From NCBI GenBank assembly GCA_963555705.1, contig OY743183.1, positions 26,199,932 through 26,263,931 on the forward strand: a stretch of DNA of 64,000 bases. Direction: 5' to 3'. Shown here piece by piece: positions 35,511-48,363 of this stretch (its first letter is position 1; each line of letters begins with the position of its first letter). Made by a program: the position numbers and the translations under genes. The DNA is from Ligustrum vulgare (taxonomy: Eukaryota; Streptophyta; Magnoliopsida; Lamiales; Oleaceae). The notes below the pieces were generated by a model. The model was not told the DNA's origin and made no database searches. It was given only the letters and a program-made list of their open reading frames with translations.

Positions 35511-36600
35511 AGTTTCAAATTCATACCAAGATTGACATGTTTGTTCGAGCGGAAAGATGTCTGTCAACAATCTAAAATTCCAACTAGGGATTAAAGAATA
35601 CATTTTCCCTCAAGTAAATCTAATCATATAGTAGTAAAGGCCTAAATGAATTGAGGTCATATGATACGATGATAAGTGACCTGTTACACGATTTCTACAA
35701 GATATGGTGACTAAACGGTTAATGGATGTTATGATAATCCCGTGAATGAATTATGTGAATATATTGAGTCAATTGATCTTATTTTGATGGTTTATTGAAT
35801 TATGGTGAAATATTACCTACGATTGGGAATCTTCATTTTGAGTCATAAGATATATGGATTGATTTAAAAATTTTGGTGATGCAGTTTCGATTACTTATTA
35901 TCGGTTGTACTTTTGATGTGAGTAAAGTATTTTGTTACAATAATGGGAAACCTGAAATGATCATTTGGGTGACTTTTACTTATGATGGGATTGTATATTT
36001 GGGTTAAGTAAACTTTATGAGAAATCCTATATGATTCACATAAGTCTTATTTAATGGTGATAGACTTAATTCGAGTATTGTTCATAGAGTGACATAAATT
36101 AAAGTTGGAGAATAGGAGAAATTGTATCCTAAACTTCAGATTGGGAAGTTAGTGAGGTTTCTTAAGTTTGAGAATATCATATCTGATCCTTATGATGCTG
36201 CTTAAGTTAGTACATTAGTCCTCGACTAGAATGAGTATGTGATACCAGGTACTTGATACATGATTTAAAAGTATGGACTAAAGGATTTAAGTTTGAATTT
36301 CTTCAATTTTGAAAAGGAAATCTCAATCTAGTTTAGAAATGATTACGTATGTGAATCTTTCCTGAAAGATTTTGCCAAGTTTGGGTTGTACTCAATATTT
36401 TGGAATTGATATCGCGTTTCTATGTTATGGATCATAAGGTTTTATTCTTGATTTTTAGTTTAAGCATTGGAATAATTGATATTTATATCGTGGATTCGAT
36501 ATTAGCATAGATCCTATGAAAGGTCCAAAATAGAAGGTCAATGAATGAGTTTATAAGTTGGATAATTTCGGATGATTGATTGAGTTCTACACAATAGCTA
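35511..36600. other. No gene seen; probably decayed Gypsy internal DNA
   Basis: AT-rich, no long ORF, no terminal repeats. It leads into Gypsy integrase at 36640, so it may be decayed pol of that element, but no motif supports this. Confidence 0.35.
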
Positions 36601-36639
36601 TCAAGCGTCTTTTCACATAGCTCCGTATGAGGTGCAGAT

Positions 36640-37560
36640 ATATGTTAGAGAGGTTGTCCGATTTCATGGATGCTAGTGTCCATTTTTCAGATAGAGATCC
36701 GAGAGTTTTCCCTTGAGATTTGGAAGAGTTTACATGTGGCAATGGGTACTAAATTAAATTTTAGTACTGCCTACCATCCCCTGACAGACGGGCAGTCTGA
36801 ACGCACTATTCAGACGCTGGAAGATATGCTTAGAGCCTGTGTGCTAGACTTGAGTTGTAGTTGGGAGAATCATATACCATTGGTGGAATGTGCCTACAAT
36901 AACAGTTTGCGAGTTACCGTTGAAATGTCACCATACGAAGTACTGTATGGGTGAAGATGTTAATCGCCAAACTATTGTGATGAAGTTGGCGAGAGGAAAT
37001 TTTTGGGTCCAGAATTAATTGAGAAAACAGTTGATGTTATCGAGAAGATTCAGATTACGGATTAAAGTTATGCTGATCAAAGAAGAGTCTTAATGTTTGA
37101 GATTAGAGAGAAAGTGTTCTTGAAAGTAGCTCCTATGAGGGTACTTTTCGTTTCGGCAAGAAAGGGAAATTAAGGCCTCGTTTCATCAGACCATTTGCAA
37201 TACTAGAGAGAGTGGGTAGTGTGACTTATTGTTTGACTTCGCCACCAAAACTTGCAGCTGTTCACAATGTCTTTCATGTTTCCTTATTTGAGAAGGTATG
37301 TTCATGATCATAATCATAATCATGTAGTGAATTATCAGTCTCTTACAGTTTAGAAAGATTTGTCTTATGAGGAGGCACATATGTGCGTAGTAGAGAGAAA
37401 AGTCCATGTCTTAATAAACAAAAAGATTCCTTCAGTCAAAGTCCAGTGGGGTAGACACAATATTAATTAGGCTACTTGGGAAAAGGAAGATGAGATACTA
37501 GCCAAGTATCCAGAATAATAGATCAAGTAAGTTTAATTTCGAGGACGAAATTATTTTAAG
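36640..37560 (+). pseudogene. Tekay-type integrase end and chromodomain (broken)
   Basis: [40 protein letters not shown] and MSPYEVLYG are integrase; near 37130-37290 the part leading to HNVFHVSLFEK, and 37435-37530 chromodomain-like VQWGRH, ATWEKEDEILAKYPE. Close to the element at 22743-24187 but separately broken by many stops. Confidence 0.82.
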
Positions 37561-37570
37561 GGGGTAAGGT

Positions 37571-40255
37571 TGTAGCGATCAAGAATTTTTCACGCGATTA
37601 AATAATTATTTTAAAACTTCGAAAACCGTGTCGCTACGATCTCCCCTATTTAAAAGTTAACTTCACAACGTGTTCGTCTAGCCAAGTCGAGAAATATCGA
37701 GTTAATTCAATTTTAAATTAAATTCCGAATTTCTAAAATTTTATTTATTTATTTAAATTATTATTCTCAAAATCATTTTAAATTCCAAAATTTCATCAGT
37801 CTCATTCTATCAGTTTCATTCTCCCGACCCAGTTGATTTCGCGTGCGAATTTTCCTCGAACTACGTGCAATGCTTGCCTAGGTTTTCACACCACCAACCC
37901 CCATCCATCACATCCATCCCATACTTCAACCCATACTTCACTAACTCCATAATTCATCCTCACACTCCCTATACATCCCCTCTCAACACAACCAATTCAC
38001 CATCACCAAATCACAACTCCATTTCCACCTTCACCACCACCACCTCAATCACAACCGGCCATTGCCATCCACCATCAACACCTCCACAGTCTCGACAAAC
38101 CACTGCCAGCCGAACATCAACCTTGCAGCCACCACCTCCATCCTCACCACCCACTGCACAACCACAATACACAAACGAACCCACCAACAAATCGAATCAT
38201 CATCACCACCAACACTACCCCGTCACCATCGCCACCTCCAACTCACCTCCATCTTCAACACCAATCATCATCATCATAACCGCCCTCATCATCATCACCT
38301 CGACCGCCCATCGCCGACACCACACTCAGCCAGCCACGGTTCCACCTCAATCACCACTACCCATTTCCGAACCAACCACCAACCACACTCCTCCACTGCC
38401 CCCTCCAAATCCTTAGCAAATCAACCAAAATCAAACCAATAATAGATGAACCCATTTACCTACCTCAACTGCAGAACCCTTTTTAGCCGGATTGTCGCCG
38501 GAAACCGCGATCTCCAGCTTCGATTTTGCTTCAGTTTCGCACTTGTTCTCGCACAAAAATGCACCAAATCCACAAAGAAACCTAGCCTAGTGGAACCCTC
38601 GCTGTTGGTCGCACCCTGAGCTGGTGTTGCCCCGGCGAACCGCCGGCGGGAAGACCGGATTTCTTCCTTCTCCCTCGCATCTCCTCCTCCCTCCCTTCTT
38701 TGCATCCTGACCGGTAATGAGAGAGAAGAGAGTAAAGGTTTTGGTTTAATATTATTGATTTTTCAGAATTTGCACTTTGGTCCCCAAGTTCCAAAGTTAT
38801 TTAAATCAGCCCCTACTGTTTTAAAATCTTTTAATTTCAATCCTTAAGCCTTTAAATGATTTTATTCAGCCCTTCATTTTTAAAAATCGATTATTTCGAT
38901 CCCCACAATTTAGTATTCATTTTAGTCCCTCAACTTTCAAATTATCCATTTTAATCGCTCAACTTTCAAAGTATTCATTTTAGTCCCTCAACTTTCAAAT
39001 TATCCATTTTAATCTCTCAACTTTCAAAGTATTCATTTTAGTCCCTCAACTTTCAAATTATCCATTTTAGTCCCTCAACTTTCAAAGTATTCATTTTAGT
39101 CCCTCAACTTTCAAATTATCCATTTTAGTCCCACAACTTTCAAAGTATTCATTTTAGTCCCTCAACTTTTAAATTATCCATTTTAGTCCCTCAACTTTCA
39201 AAGTATTCATTTTAGTCCCTCAATTTTCAAATTATCCATTTTAGTCCCTCAACTTTCACAGTATTCATTTTAGTCCCTCAACTTTCAAATTACTCATTTT
39301 AGCCCCTTAACTTTCAAATCATCAATTTCAGCCCCCAAATTGTAAATTATCATTTTTAAACTATAAATTTCAAAAGACTAATTTAACTTATTTTCTAATT
39401 GGCTAGACGAAGCGTACAGGGAATTAAAGAATTGAAGTCGTTTCCCTCTCAACTTTGCACTCGTCAAGTTTAAGGTAGACTCGCCACTATTAATTGATTT
39501 AAATTATGATTGCATGTGAATGTGTATGTTATGTGACTTATGTGAAAGTCATTTTTATGAAAAGAGACGAGAATGTATTTCTTCGGAAATAATTATGTTG
39601 TTATGCTTGTCATAACTTACTTGCTTTATGCATGAGAAAGAAAGAAGAGAATATCTTGCAAGATAAATGATGATGTTATGCATAACATACGTGCCTTATG
39701 TGCACGAGACGAGACTACCCACACCCGATGATTTTACAGAGCCTATGATTTTTCAAAGAGAAGCCCAGTGCTTTAATGCACAAGAATAGACTACCCACAC
39801 CTTATGTTTCTAAAGAGCCTGTATTTATGTGTTCAATTATATTGTAGATTGATTAATGGGCGATGAGTCTACTGAGTATTTCTATGAAATGCTCATGTCT
39901 ATTTTAACAAAATTTGCAGATCTCGGAGAGGGTGGCTAGTGATAGGAGATTGTGGCAATAGACGTTAAATGGCTGAAAACCTTATTTTAATGATTTCCGT
40001 ATTTTCAAACATTGGATAATTTTGAGAATTTTAGTTATTTGAGAAATTATGACATTGTCAATTTCTTTACAATATTAATGGCTCGATTTATTATTTCGAA
40101 TTGTTTCATAAATGTTTTCAATTTTATCGACCATTACAATTTATTTAATGTTGCCAAAAATGAATTTTAGTTATTTCTTCCGCAAAAATATGATTTGAAA
40201 AGTTAGATCAGACGATGACGTGGTGAACTGGGTATTTAGAACTCGGGGCGCTACA
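37571..40255 (+). mobile_element. Tekay-type 3' LTR (2685 bp)
   Basis: Begins TGTAGCGATC after the purine tract TTTTAAGGGGGTAAGG and ends GGGGCGCTACA. No matching 5' LTR to the left, so the element is truncated. The C-rich stretch 37860-38440 yields long open frames without coding character. Contains the 29-bp array. Confidence 0.8.
38914..39345 (+). repeat. 29-bp tandem array (about 14 units) with dimer structure
   Basis: Unit CATTTTAGTCCCTCAACTTT plus CAAATTATC or CAAAGTATT, alternating strictly over about seven 58-bp dimers. It lies in the LTR between the C-rich part and the GGCTAGACGAA motif. Confidence 0.92.
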
Positions 40256-40645
40256 TATATTTTGGACTTCTTTTGGCATTCGATATGTTGACGAGAAACT
40301 TTCTAAATCACTGCCCCGAATCTCTATTTCCACTTCATTAAACTCCCATAGCTCTGGGCGAGGCTTCAGATTGATATAATACCCAGATACCTTATTCACA
40401 TAATCCACCCAACTCTTAACTTGGGCAATGTCCTCTTCACTTAACCCCAACTCCTCACTACGAGCTCTATAAGGAGCACTGGCACCCAAACCAGACTCCT
40501 GCACCCCAGATGAAGAACACATAGAGTCTTTTCCTTTCGATTCCTTTTTTTTCATTTCCCTCCTTTCTTGCAGGGATGCCTCTTCCTCTAAAGATAATTT
40601 TACCATGAAAAAAAAAACATTATTCTTCTTTGGTGTCAAAATCAT
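40256..40645 (-). pseudogene. Unidentified coding fragment cut by the LTR
   Basis: Minus-strand open frame: LSLEEEASLQERREMKKKES, SEELGLSEEDIAQVKSWVDY, VNKVSGYYINLKPRPELWEF and DLESFSSTYRMPKEVQ. It stops being sensible exactly at the LTR edge (40256), so the LTR interrupts it. Upstream a pyrimidine tract and ATCTTTAG at about 40590 could be a splice acceptor, so this may be an exon of a broken host gene; alternatively an element ORF. No family recognised. Confidence 0.45.
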
Positions 40646-41217
40646 CCAAACAAATCATCATACTTGTCATGCATGCGCATTTTTCACTATATTTTTAAAT
40701 TCTGCTACCAACTTGTGAAGTACAAAAAAATCGTGGAAATAGTTTTATTTTTCTTTTCATAAGCCAGTGACATAAACGACGTCACATGACTGGGATTTCA
40801 AAATTTCTTTACTCAAGGTAAAGCCCATTTATTTAAAAAGTAACAATATTAAATTTTAAAGTATTTCAAGTTAATATGAAAGATCTTGACTTTGAAATAT
40901 TATAGATAAATAATATCAATAATAAAATACCGAGTTTGGCAGTTCAAACACACTAAACTTTATTCGGTGTGTCCACAACTCACAAGTCATCACCTAGAGC
41001 AACACTATTTGTCTCGCCGTCTGGAGATCGGTACCAACCTTCTTTATTTCATTTATGTAATTTCCTGAAAGGTTAGATGATGTGGGATGAGCATACATGT
41101 TCCCGGTGAGTAAAATTTGGTTTGCATGTGTTATTGTACATAGACAAGTTATCCTCGTATATTCAAGATTAATGCATATTCCACATATGAAACCATTCAA
41201 CGCGCGTGCGTGTATAT
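40646..41217. other. No gene seen
   Basis: AT-rich, no supported ORF, no repeats recognised. Confidence 0.4.
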
Positions 41218-41399
41218 TAAGCCCCTGTTTGGCCCCCAGTTTTTGAAAATCAAGTTTTTTAAATACTCAATCTCAACCATCTATTTTAGTCAAGCCCACA
41301 ATATTTGATTTTTCAAACAATTTTTAATCACACATTCTTGCAGAAATACTACTCCAAACTACAATTTACCCTAAGAACTGGGGGCCAAATAGGGGTTAA
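41218..41399. mobile_element. Harbinger/Tourist-type MITE (176 bp)
   Basis: 41221-41396 has ends GCCCCTGTTTGGCCCCCAGT and its inverse ACTGGGGGCCAAATAGGGGT (two differences) and a TAA duplication on both sides (41218-41220, 41397-41399). No ORF. Confidence 0.85.
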
Positions 41400-41943
41400 T
41401 TAACTCAAGTCAATTCATATATTCATGACAAGTGCAAGTGCATGTATTTTCAAGAAAAAGTAACTTTTAATGGGACCCATATTACAAATTAACTACTATC
41501 CCAAGCGTGTATATAACAAGAAGAGAATGTAAACCCCGATAACAACCATGGAAATTAATCCCGGATAACAAGAAGGAAAATTATCCCAGATAACAAGCGT
41601 AACCACATCGTGATCCAGTTATTGGACTCCGTGGTATAATATAAACACAAGCGCCATAGATGTATTAACAAGCGAGATAGAGTATGACTGTGATAGCATG
41701 CAAGAAAATCTTTTCTATGTCATGCATATAAAAAAGCAATAAAATCATTTTAATTCAATGAAATTACTTTAAAGTGTCATGAAGTAACATTTAAGATCAC
41801 ATAATCAACTGTCCGCATTACATGATGTAAACAAGTACAATTATTACTTACAAATATCCATATGTCCAAATGACGAATACGAGGAACAAGGGTTATATAG
41901 TAACAAGAAATATTGGTTAGCATGTTCACTAATATCTCGCTAT
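41400..41943. other. No gene seen
   Basis: AT-rich spacer between the MITE and the next LTR; GATAACAAG occurs several times at 41538-41600. Confidence 0.4.
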
Positions 41944-43433
41944 GCAAAATATACCCACAAGAGTACGGGATCGTGAAAATTAATAAGTTGACCTAAGAGT
42001 ATAGATTATCATCCCACAGAGACTGCTACTAAGTATTGAAATGTGCTAGTTCCTATCCCTATTTGAGCATGCTAATTTGTTTGCAATTTTAAATTAAATA
42101 TAAGAAAATAATCTAAAGAATTAAAACTGCGAGATTGCTTTTTTTTTTTTTTTAAAATGATTGTAAAATAGTTGGGAATCCTGATTTCACCTAGCCAATT
42201 ATATTAACTCCAATTCCACTTTTTTTTTTTTATACTTAATATGCATTCGGTTGAATTCACTAATGTATATTGAAATTCCTCTCTCGAGTTTAAATCAATT
42301 CTACCTAAATAAGTCAACCATGTATCTCTACAGAGTATCAGAATATTCCTTATCTAGATGCATAACACACAAGAATTCACACACAACCACATTAATAAAA
42401 AAAGTATATCTTTATCCCTTGTTCAATTACCGAATTTATTACCATGTTCTAAATTAATAACTCACCTCTCGTACTATGAAAACAACTCAATATATCATGA
42501 ATTGGTGATCAAGCAATTCAAGCATTAAGAATAATAATAAATCAAGCAACAAAACATTAAAACTATGAAACTTGAAATTAAAATAATATGACTAGGCTAC
42601 ATCGTTCATCCCAACATGGAGTTTAGTTTCACTTCATAATTAAAGAAAAAAAACAATAATAAACATTTATTGAAAATAATATAAAGAAAGAAACGCTTGT
42701 ACCAAGTTTTGATTCTTCAATTCACGCCCTTTGCAATACTTGATTCCCCAAGAATTTGATGTTGAGTTCTCAATTTTGGCTCGTTCTTCGGAGAGGCAAA
42801 GGCCCAAAACTCGTGCCTCTCATGTTGTATTTATAGATATGGGAGAAACCTAGGTCAAAAGATGAGAGAGCTAGATAAAAATCTCGAAAAAAGTCCAAGT
42901 CGCGGCCCAGCGGAAAGCCGCGTGATCGCGTGGCACATATTGACGCGGTTATGGTCAAAAATCTCGGGTGATTATTTCGAGGCTTCGTGCAATCGCGTGG
43001 TTCTACCTCCGGAAATCACGTGGTGTACCCTGCGATGCAATTTCCATATTTTCCCGGCTATTTAAGTTAGTCCTCGACTTTTAATTGCACCTTCAGTCCT
43101 CAACTTCCAATTGTTGCGATTGAGTCCCTAAGCTTTTGAATCTTCTCAATTTGCTCGTTTCAGCTCTCAACTCCTTCAATTGGGCCCTCCAACCTATGAT
43201 CTGTTTTCTTTGGCACCAAGCATGCTTCTCGATTGACGTCACAAACTCCTCATCTACTCAATTTAGCTCCGATTAGCATCCAATTGAGCGTTTTCCCATC
43301 AATTGCCTCATTCTTCATCTTTTGAGATATTTTTTGAAATGCAAATAAATAAAGACAAATTAAATAGTATTTATTCAAAAACGACAATAATATATTCTAA
43401 TTTTGACATATAGATAAGTGTATACACTTATCA
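41944..43433 (-). mobile_element. Athila-like LTR, inverted, perhaps solo
   Basis: Read on the minus strand it begins TGATAAGTGTATACACTTAT (43433) like the LTR at 32777. CGCGATCACGCGG words are at 42900-43020, TATAAATA at about 42828-42835, and the end CCGTACTCTTGTGGGTAT is near 41955. The exact end and a target duplication could not be fixed. Confidence 0.55.
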
Positions 43434-44432
43434 TAGCACGTATCATGTATCAATATATATTTCTATGTATCAATATAAGATTAATGTATCGATACCTAAC
43501 AGAAAACAGAAACTTCTTGAAACATCAATGTACTGATACACAAGGTAACTTTATTACTGAAGAAATTACCATTTAAATAAGTTAATGAACTTAAGATTAT
43601 GAGAATAATAATTATTGATGATATCCAATAATATTGGTAGCTGATAATTTTGATAATCTCTTTTATATTAACTATGCTATCTCTTTGATATTAAACAAGT
43701 GGGTAAATAAGTGTTAACGTCAATATAATGTTAGCGAGGATAAGCTCTATTAATCATTCTTTTGCTTCAACAAACTAAATAGCTATTAAAGTTAAAGATA
43801 AGTTCAGTGATCACAATACCAAGACTAAATATGAAACACGTATAACGAGATCATATCAAACTTATATCAAGTATCTAAATAAAAATAACCTACACACGTA
43901 AATATTCTCAACGTATATCAAATATAATTCACTTAAGGACAAATGCTCCTTGTTGTAAGCCACCTAAGAATTTGGTACTCCTTATTGTAAGTTACCATTT
44001 TAGTGAATTTGAAATTGCTCGTGACGGAAAGCTTGGTAACGGAGGACATAGATCAATTTATTTGTTGAACCTCCTTAAATATTGTTTGCATCTTCTTATC
44101 CATTTTACTTATTTATATTGCAATTACTCTATTCTATTAATCTATATTGTACAATACTCTCTAAGTGTTATACTTCCTTTATCAATTAAATTTGCATTTT
44201 TATAGCACTCTACTTTGATAGTTAAGTTACTTTACATCTCTTCCAACACTAAGTGTTTATACTTGTACCTACCTATTGGATTTAAGTTTAAGATTATTTA
44301 TCGAAAAAGTTCTATAAATCAATTTACCCCACCCCCCCGGTTAGTTACTCTTGGGCTAACAAACACAAGATAATCAAGAGCAAGGAAGGCATATCTAAAC
44401 TAAAAACTTACCTTGCTAGTGCTAAATAATGT
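43434..44432 (+). other. Probable Copia LTR/leader remnant
   Basis: GTATCGATACC and related words at 43450-43550 are typical of some plant Copia U3 regions; 44200-44340 ends in CACCCCCCCGG. No intact LTR pair found. No gene. Confidence 0.35.
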
Positions 44433-44715
44433 GTGGTTGATGAAGGCGATCTTGTCTCTGTACCTGGTTCTCTATCAAAAGCCTTGTCTGATGTTAATTG
44501 GAAAAATGCAATGAAGAGAGAATTTGATGCCTTAATCAAGAATAACACGTGGAAATTGGTTCTACACAAGGCAGGACAAAAGATAATTGACACCAACAGT
44601 ACAAATCAAGATTGGTTGCTAAAGGCTTCTTGCAAATAGCTGGGATAAACTTTCATGAAACTTTTCGCCTTGTTGCTAAATCAGGAACTCTGAGAATTAT
44701 TCTGACCTTGACTTT
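44433..44715 (+). pseudogene. Copia reverse transcriptase N-terminal fragment
   Basis: SKALSDVNWKNAMKREFDAL, IKNNTWKLV and, in a shifted frame, SRLVAKGF and FRLVAKSGTLRIILTL, the start of Copia RT. It breaks off at about 44715, where Gypsy sequence begins; the same Copia appears to resume at 48559. Confidence 0.75.
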
Positions 44716-45810
44716 CTAAAAAAAAGGAATATCAGGGAAAAAGTAAATATAATTCCAAGTTCAAACCTCGTAAGGATAGAAATACTAAATGATTTAAATG
44801 TTTGGATTTGGGTCACATTGCACATCAATGTCCACATAAAAAGGTTAGACGTGATGTGAAATTTTTCTGGAGATAAAGTTGAGAAAACGTCTAAGTTAAA
44901 GAATGCTTGTGATAGTGATAAATTGAAAAATATAGCTGTAGGTGAATCACTTATTAATAGGCGATCTCGTAGCGCTAGGTGTAAGGTGAATGATGTGGGT
45001 GAGCAAAGAGGAAACATTTTTCGTACTAGATGCTTCATAAATGATAAGGTTTGTAGTATGGTGATTGATGGAGGAAGTTGCACTAACGTGGCTAGTACTA
45101 CCTTAGTGGAGGAACTGGGATTCCCTTTACTTAAACATCCAGAGCCATATAAATTACAGTGGTTGACTGAGTAGGGGGAAATTAAGGTAAATAAACAGGT
45201 TTGAGTGACTTTTCTCTTGGTGGATATTTTGATGAGGTAGTTTGTGACATACCTATGCATACTGGTCATATATTGTTGGGGAGGCCATGACAACATAAAA
45301 GGATAGTGCTATATGATGGGTATATGAATAGATACAGTCTTGTGAAAGGTGGGAAAAAGTTTACTCTAGTTCCGTTGTCCCCAAGGTAGGCCTTAGAAGA
45401 CCAATTGAAATTGAAAAGTGAGTTTGAGGGGAAAAATAAGAGAGTTGAGGCCACGACCTTAAAAAAAGGAGAGGGAGTGAAAATTAAAGAAAAGAGGATT
45501 GAGGTCCAAACCTCAAAAAGGAGAGATTGAGTACAGAAAGCAGAAGAAAAGAGAGTCTAACACAAAAATGAGTTTATTTGCATTTACTCACGCTAAAAAA
45601 CCCCTTCCCAGTTCTATTAAATCTGTTTTGTAGCTACCTAAGTCAAAAAATGATCTTAAAGCATGGAAGAAATTCATTGGCACAAATGAACTCTCCCAAG
45701 AGATGATGGAGAGCACAAAACATAAACAGGTCCCTCGAACCAACGAAAGCAAGAGATACATGATGAAGAGGCTATATACAGATTCGATGTCGAATCCTTT
45801 TCAAGATAGG
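44716..45810 (+). pseudogene. Reina-like Gypsy gag end and protease, deleted
   Basis: 44790-44840 reads CLDLGHIAHQCPHKK (zinc knuckle); 44923-45174 includes RGNIFRTRCFINDKVCSMVI and DGGSCTNVASTTLVEELGFP, a protease with DGGS at the catalytic site, as in Reina-type plant Gypsy. After 45600 (MSLFAFTHAKKPLP) RT, RNase H and integrase are absent; only the pol 3' end (DSMSNPFQDRG) precedes the LTR. Confidence 0.75.
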
Positions 45811-46129
45811 GGGATGATGTGATCCAAGGTAGGAGGTAAAAGGAGAAACCAAGATATAGGCAATGCCAAGACAATCTACATGGAAAAATGATGAAGTTTC
45901 ATGTTGGGCCTGAACCAAGAATCAAGATGGATCAAATCACTTCAAGGAGTCAAAGGGGGAGCGGGCCGGAAGACCACGCGATCGCGCAGTTGTGACAGAA
46001 TTAGAATTTCGCGAATTTTATTTTAATTTTCGGTTTAATTATTTTATTTCGTAATTTTGAACCCTAATGCGGCTAGGGCTAGTTTTAGGCGTATTTTACT
46101 TTATATTTTTTGTTTTCATGATGAACATT

Positions 46130-48161
46130 AGACATGTAACGCCCCGAGTTCCGTGAAGCCCGGGACACCAAGTCGTCCTTTAAAGCTGACTTTATTTTTG
46201 AAAATAAATTTAATTTAAATCCTCACATTTATTATTCGAAACTTTCAACGGAAACTTAATCAATTAAAAATAGAACAATTTATAAAACTTAAATCTCAAT
46301 TGTTCAAATGAAAGTAACGATAAATAATTGAATCAGTAATATTCATAAAGCTTGACTAAAAAAAAAGAATCATTATTAAATTTGCCAATGCTGCCCTTTC
46401 ATTCGCCGCCATGTCCCAGATCTGCAAAAGTTGTTAAAAATGGAATGAGCATTTCGAAAGAAATACTCAGTAGATTCATCGTCAATAATTAATTTATAAA
46501 ATAATTGAACACATACTTATGTAATCATATAGTGACGTCATCATCATATAATAGGCTCTTTAAAAATCATAGGGTGTGGGTAGTCTCGTCTCATGCATTA
46601 AAGCACGTAAGTTATGCATAACAACATCATTTCTCATTTTATCTCATAAGAGATATTCTCGTCTCATCTCATGTATCAAAGCATATAAATCACGTAAATT
46701 CACATAAGGCATGCAATTACAATTTAAACTAATTAGTGGGGGCGAGTCTACCTCAATTCACGAGTTTAAAAAATGGAGCGGAAATGTGATTGGGTTCTCT
46801 TTATTTCTTGGTTTTGTGGTTGTTTTGGGCGTTGATGTTATGGAAATGATGTTGTGGCAGTGGCGATCGAGTTGTGGCAATTGTTGGTGTGATTTTGAAT
46901 TTGGGCTGATTGAGGAAAATTGGAGACGGTGGTCGATGATGTTCGGTGTTATGGGCAGCGATGGTGATTGATTTGTGCATTGGGCGATGGGCACTAGCCA
47001 TGGTGATTTGGAAGGGGTTGCCTTGGTTGTGGTCAGATTTTATTGTGTGATGTCGATATTGCAGTGGTTGGGTTCTACTATGATGGTGGTGTTTTACTAT
47101 GAGAGAACGACAATGGAAAGGGGATACCTTACAGAAGTTCTGTGTGTATGTGAATGAAGCTGGGGAAAGGAAATTATATCATTTTGGTTGTGTATTAACT
47201 TAGGAAACTTTTGATTTGGAAGGATTGAAGGGATTTGTGATGAGGAAATAGCTGGTTGAGGGAGTGATTATGGGGTAGAAACGACCTGTGATTGGGTTTC
47301 CAAAATGGCCAAGAAGAAATTGGTTTGGCTTGAATTAGGCTGAGATTAAAATTTTTGGGGATAATTGGATAGAATCTTGCTGTGTTTTTTCTGTCTGTGT
47401 GATGGATTAGGGAGAGAGGTATGTGCTGGTTTTGTTTTCATTTTTAGGTAACTTTGGGCAGATTCAGAGGTTTTGGTTTAGGAAAATTGAGTGAGTTTGC
47501 AAAAGGATTAAGGTTGATTGATGACTGAAATTATGGGATTGTGGAAAGAAGGAAAAAAAAACGTGTGACTCAAAAATTGGGAAAAATCTATCCTGAAAGA
47601 GAGGGATGCGATCATGGGATTGGAGAAAATGTATTGGCTTTGATCAAATTCTGAAAGTTCATGATAAATGGCTAATTGAGATGGATTGAGTGAATATCAT
47701 GGTCTGGTGGAATGCCATTGAAAGGTTACTCCCAAAAATTGAGCCAAGATATTTGTGTAAAAGGATTTTTGATTGGGACAAAAATATCAAAATGGAAACT
47801 TTTGAATTTAGGGATATTGAGATTTTAAAATAAATAAATATTTGAGAATGAATTTAAATTGGACGTTTGGAGATAAAACATTTTGGACTCAAATATTTAA
47901 AGTTTGGACTACAAATTATCCTCAAAGATAAATTTGGAAACTTCTTAAAATTGAAATTGGACTTTAAAGATAAATAATGAAAATGGGACACTTTTAAATA
48001 AAAATTGAAATTGGCTAAAGATTTTAAATAAATTTAATTTCACTTCATTGGCTAGACGAACACATGCTTTTAAATAAATTGCAAAATCGTAGCGACACAT
48101 TTTTAGAATAAATAATATTTATTTAAATAAGTCACTAAAAATTCTCGGTCGCTACAAGACA
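46130..48161 (-). mobile_element. Solo LTR, Tekay-type (2022 bp), AGACA duplication
   Basis: 46135-48156 runs TGTAACGCCCC...GTCGCTACA between perfect AGACA copies (46130-46134, 48157-48161). Orientation follows the related LTR at 20460. Open frames inside (for example 46711-46971) are LTR composition, not genes. Confidence 0.88.
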
Positions 48162-48244
48162 AATTTGATATTGAATTAAATTTGAGAGTCTTTTCTCTTT
48201 GAAATGTGAGTTATTCCCTTTTTCTTGTTCTTTAAGAACAAATT

Positions 48245-48363
48245 GAACTTATCAAACATTTGTGAAATATTTGTGGCGTTCTAACTAGAACTTATCAAAG
48301 ATCGATTCTTTGTGGTGTTCATCCAACGAACTTATCAAGGAAATGACATCCTTTGTGGTGCTG
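48245..48363 (+). repeat. Three tandem hairpin units, diverged copy
   Basis: Three units of the pattern GAAC-TTAT-CAA...TTG-TGG(C/T)-GTTC. Inner stems include CAAAGA/TCTTTG (unit 2) and AAGGA/TCCTT (unit 3). Same arrangement as 52402-52524 with different stem sequences. Confidence 0.7.

Noticed and set aside
37865..38442. Two overlapping long open frames rich in Thr/Pro/His/Ser
   Set aside because: They lie in a C- and A-rich part of an LTR lacking stop-forming bases; both frames are open at once and the composition is low-complexity.
38460..38794. Arg-rich minus-strand frames in the LTR
   Set aside because: Within the 3' LTR with no match to any element protein; likely the transcribed leader part.
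41944..43440. Target duplication around the inverted Athila-like LTR
   Set aside because: Flanks CGCTA and TAGCA are not direct repeats, so no duplication was claimed.
44697..45296. Minus-strand frame of 199 codons
   Set aside because: Opposite strand of the Reina-like gag-protease, which has family motifs on the plus strand.
46711..47157. Plus-strand frames of 60-86 codons rich in Trp/Gly/Val
   Set aside because: Inside the AGACA-flanked solo LTR; G- and T-rich sequence gives such frames by chance.
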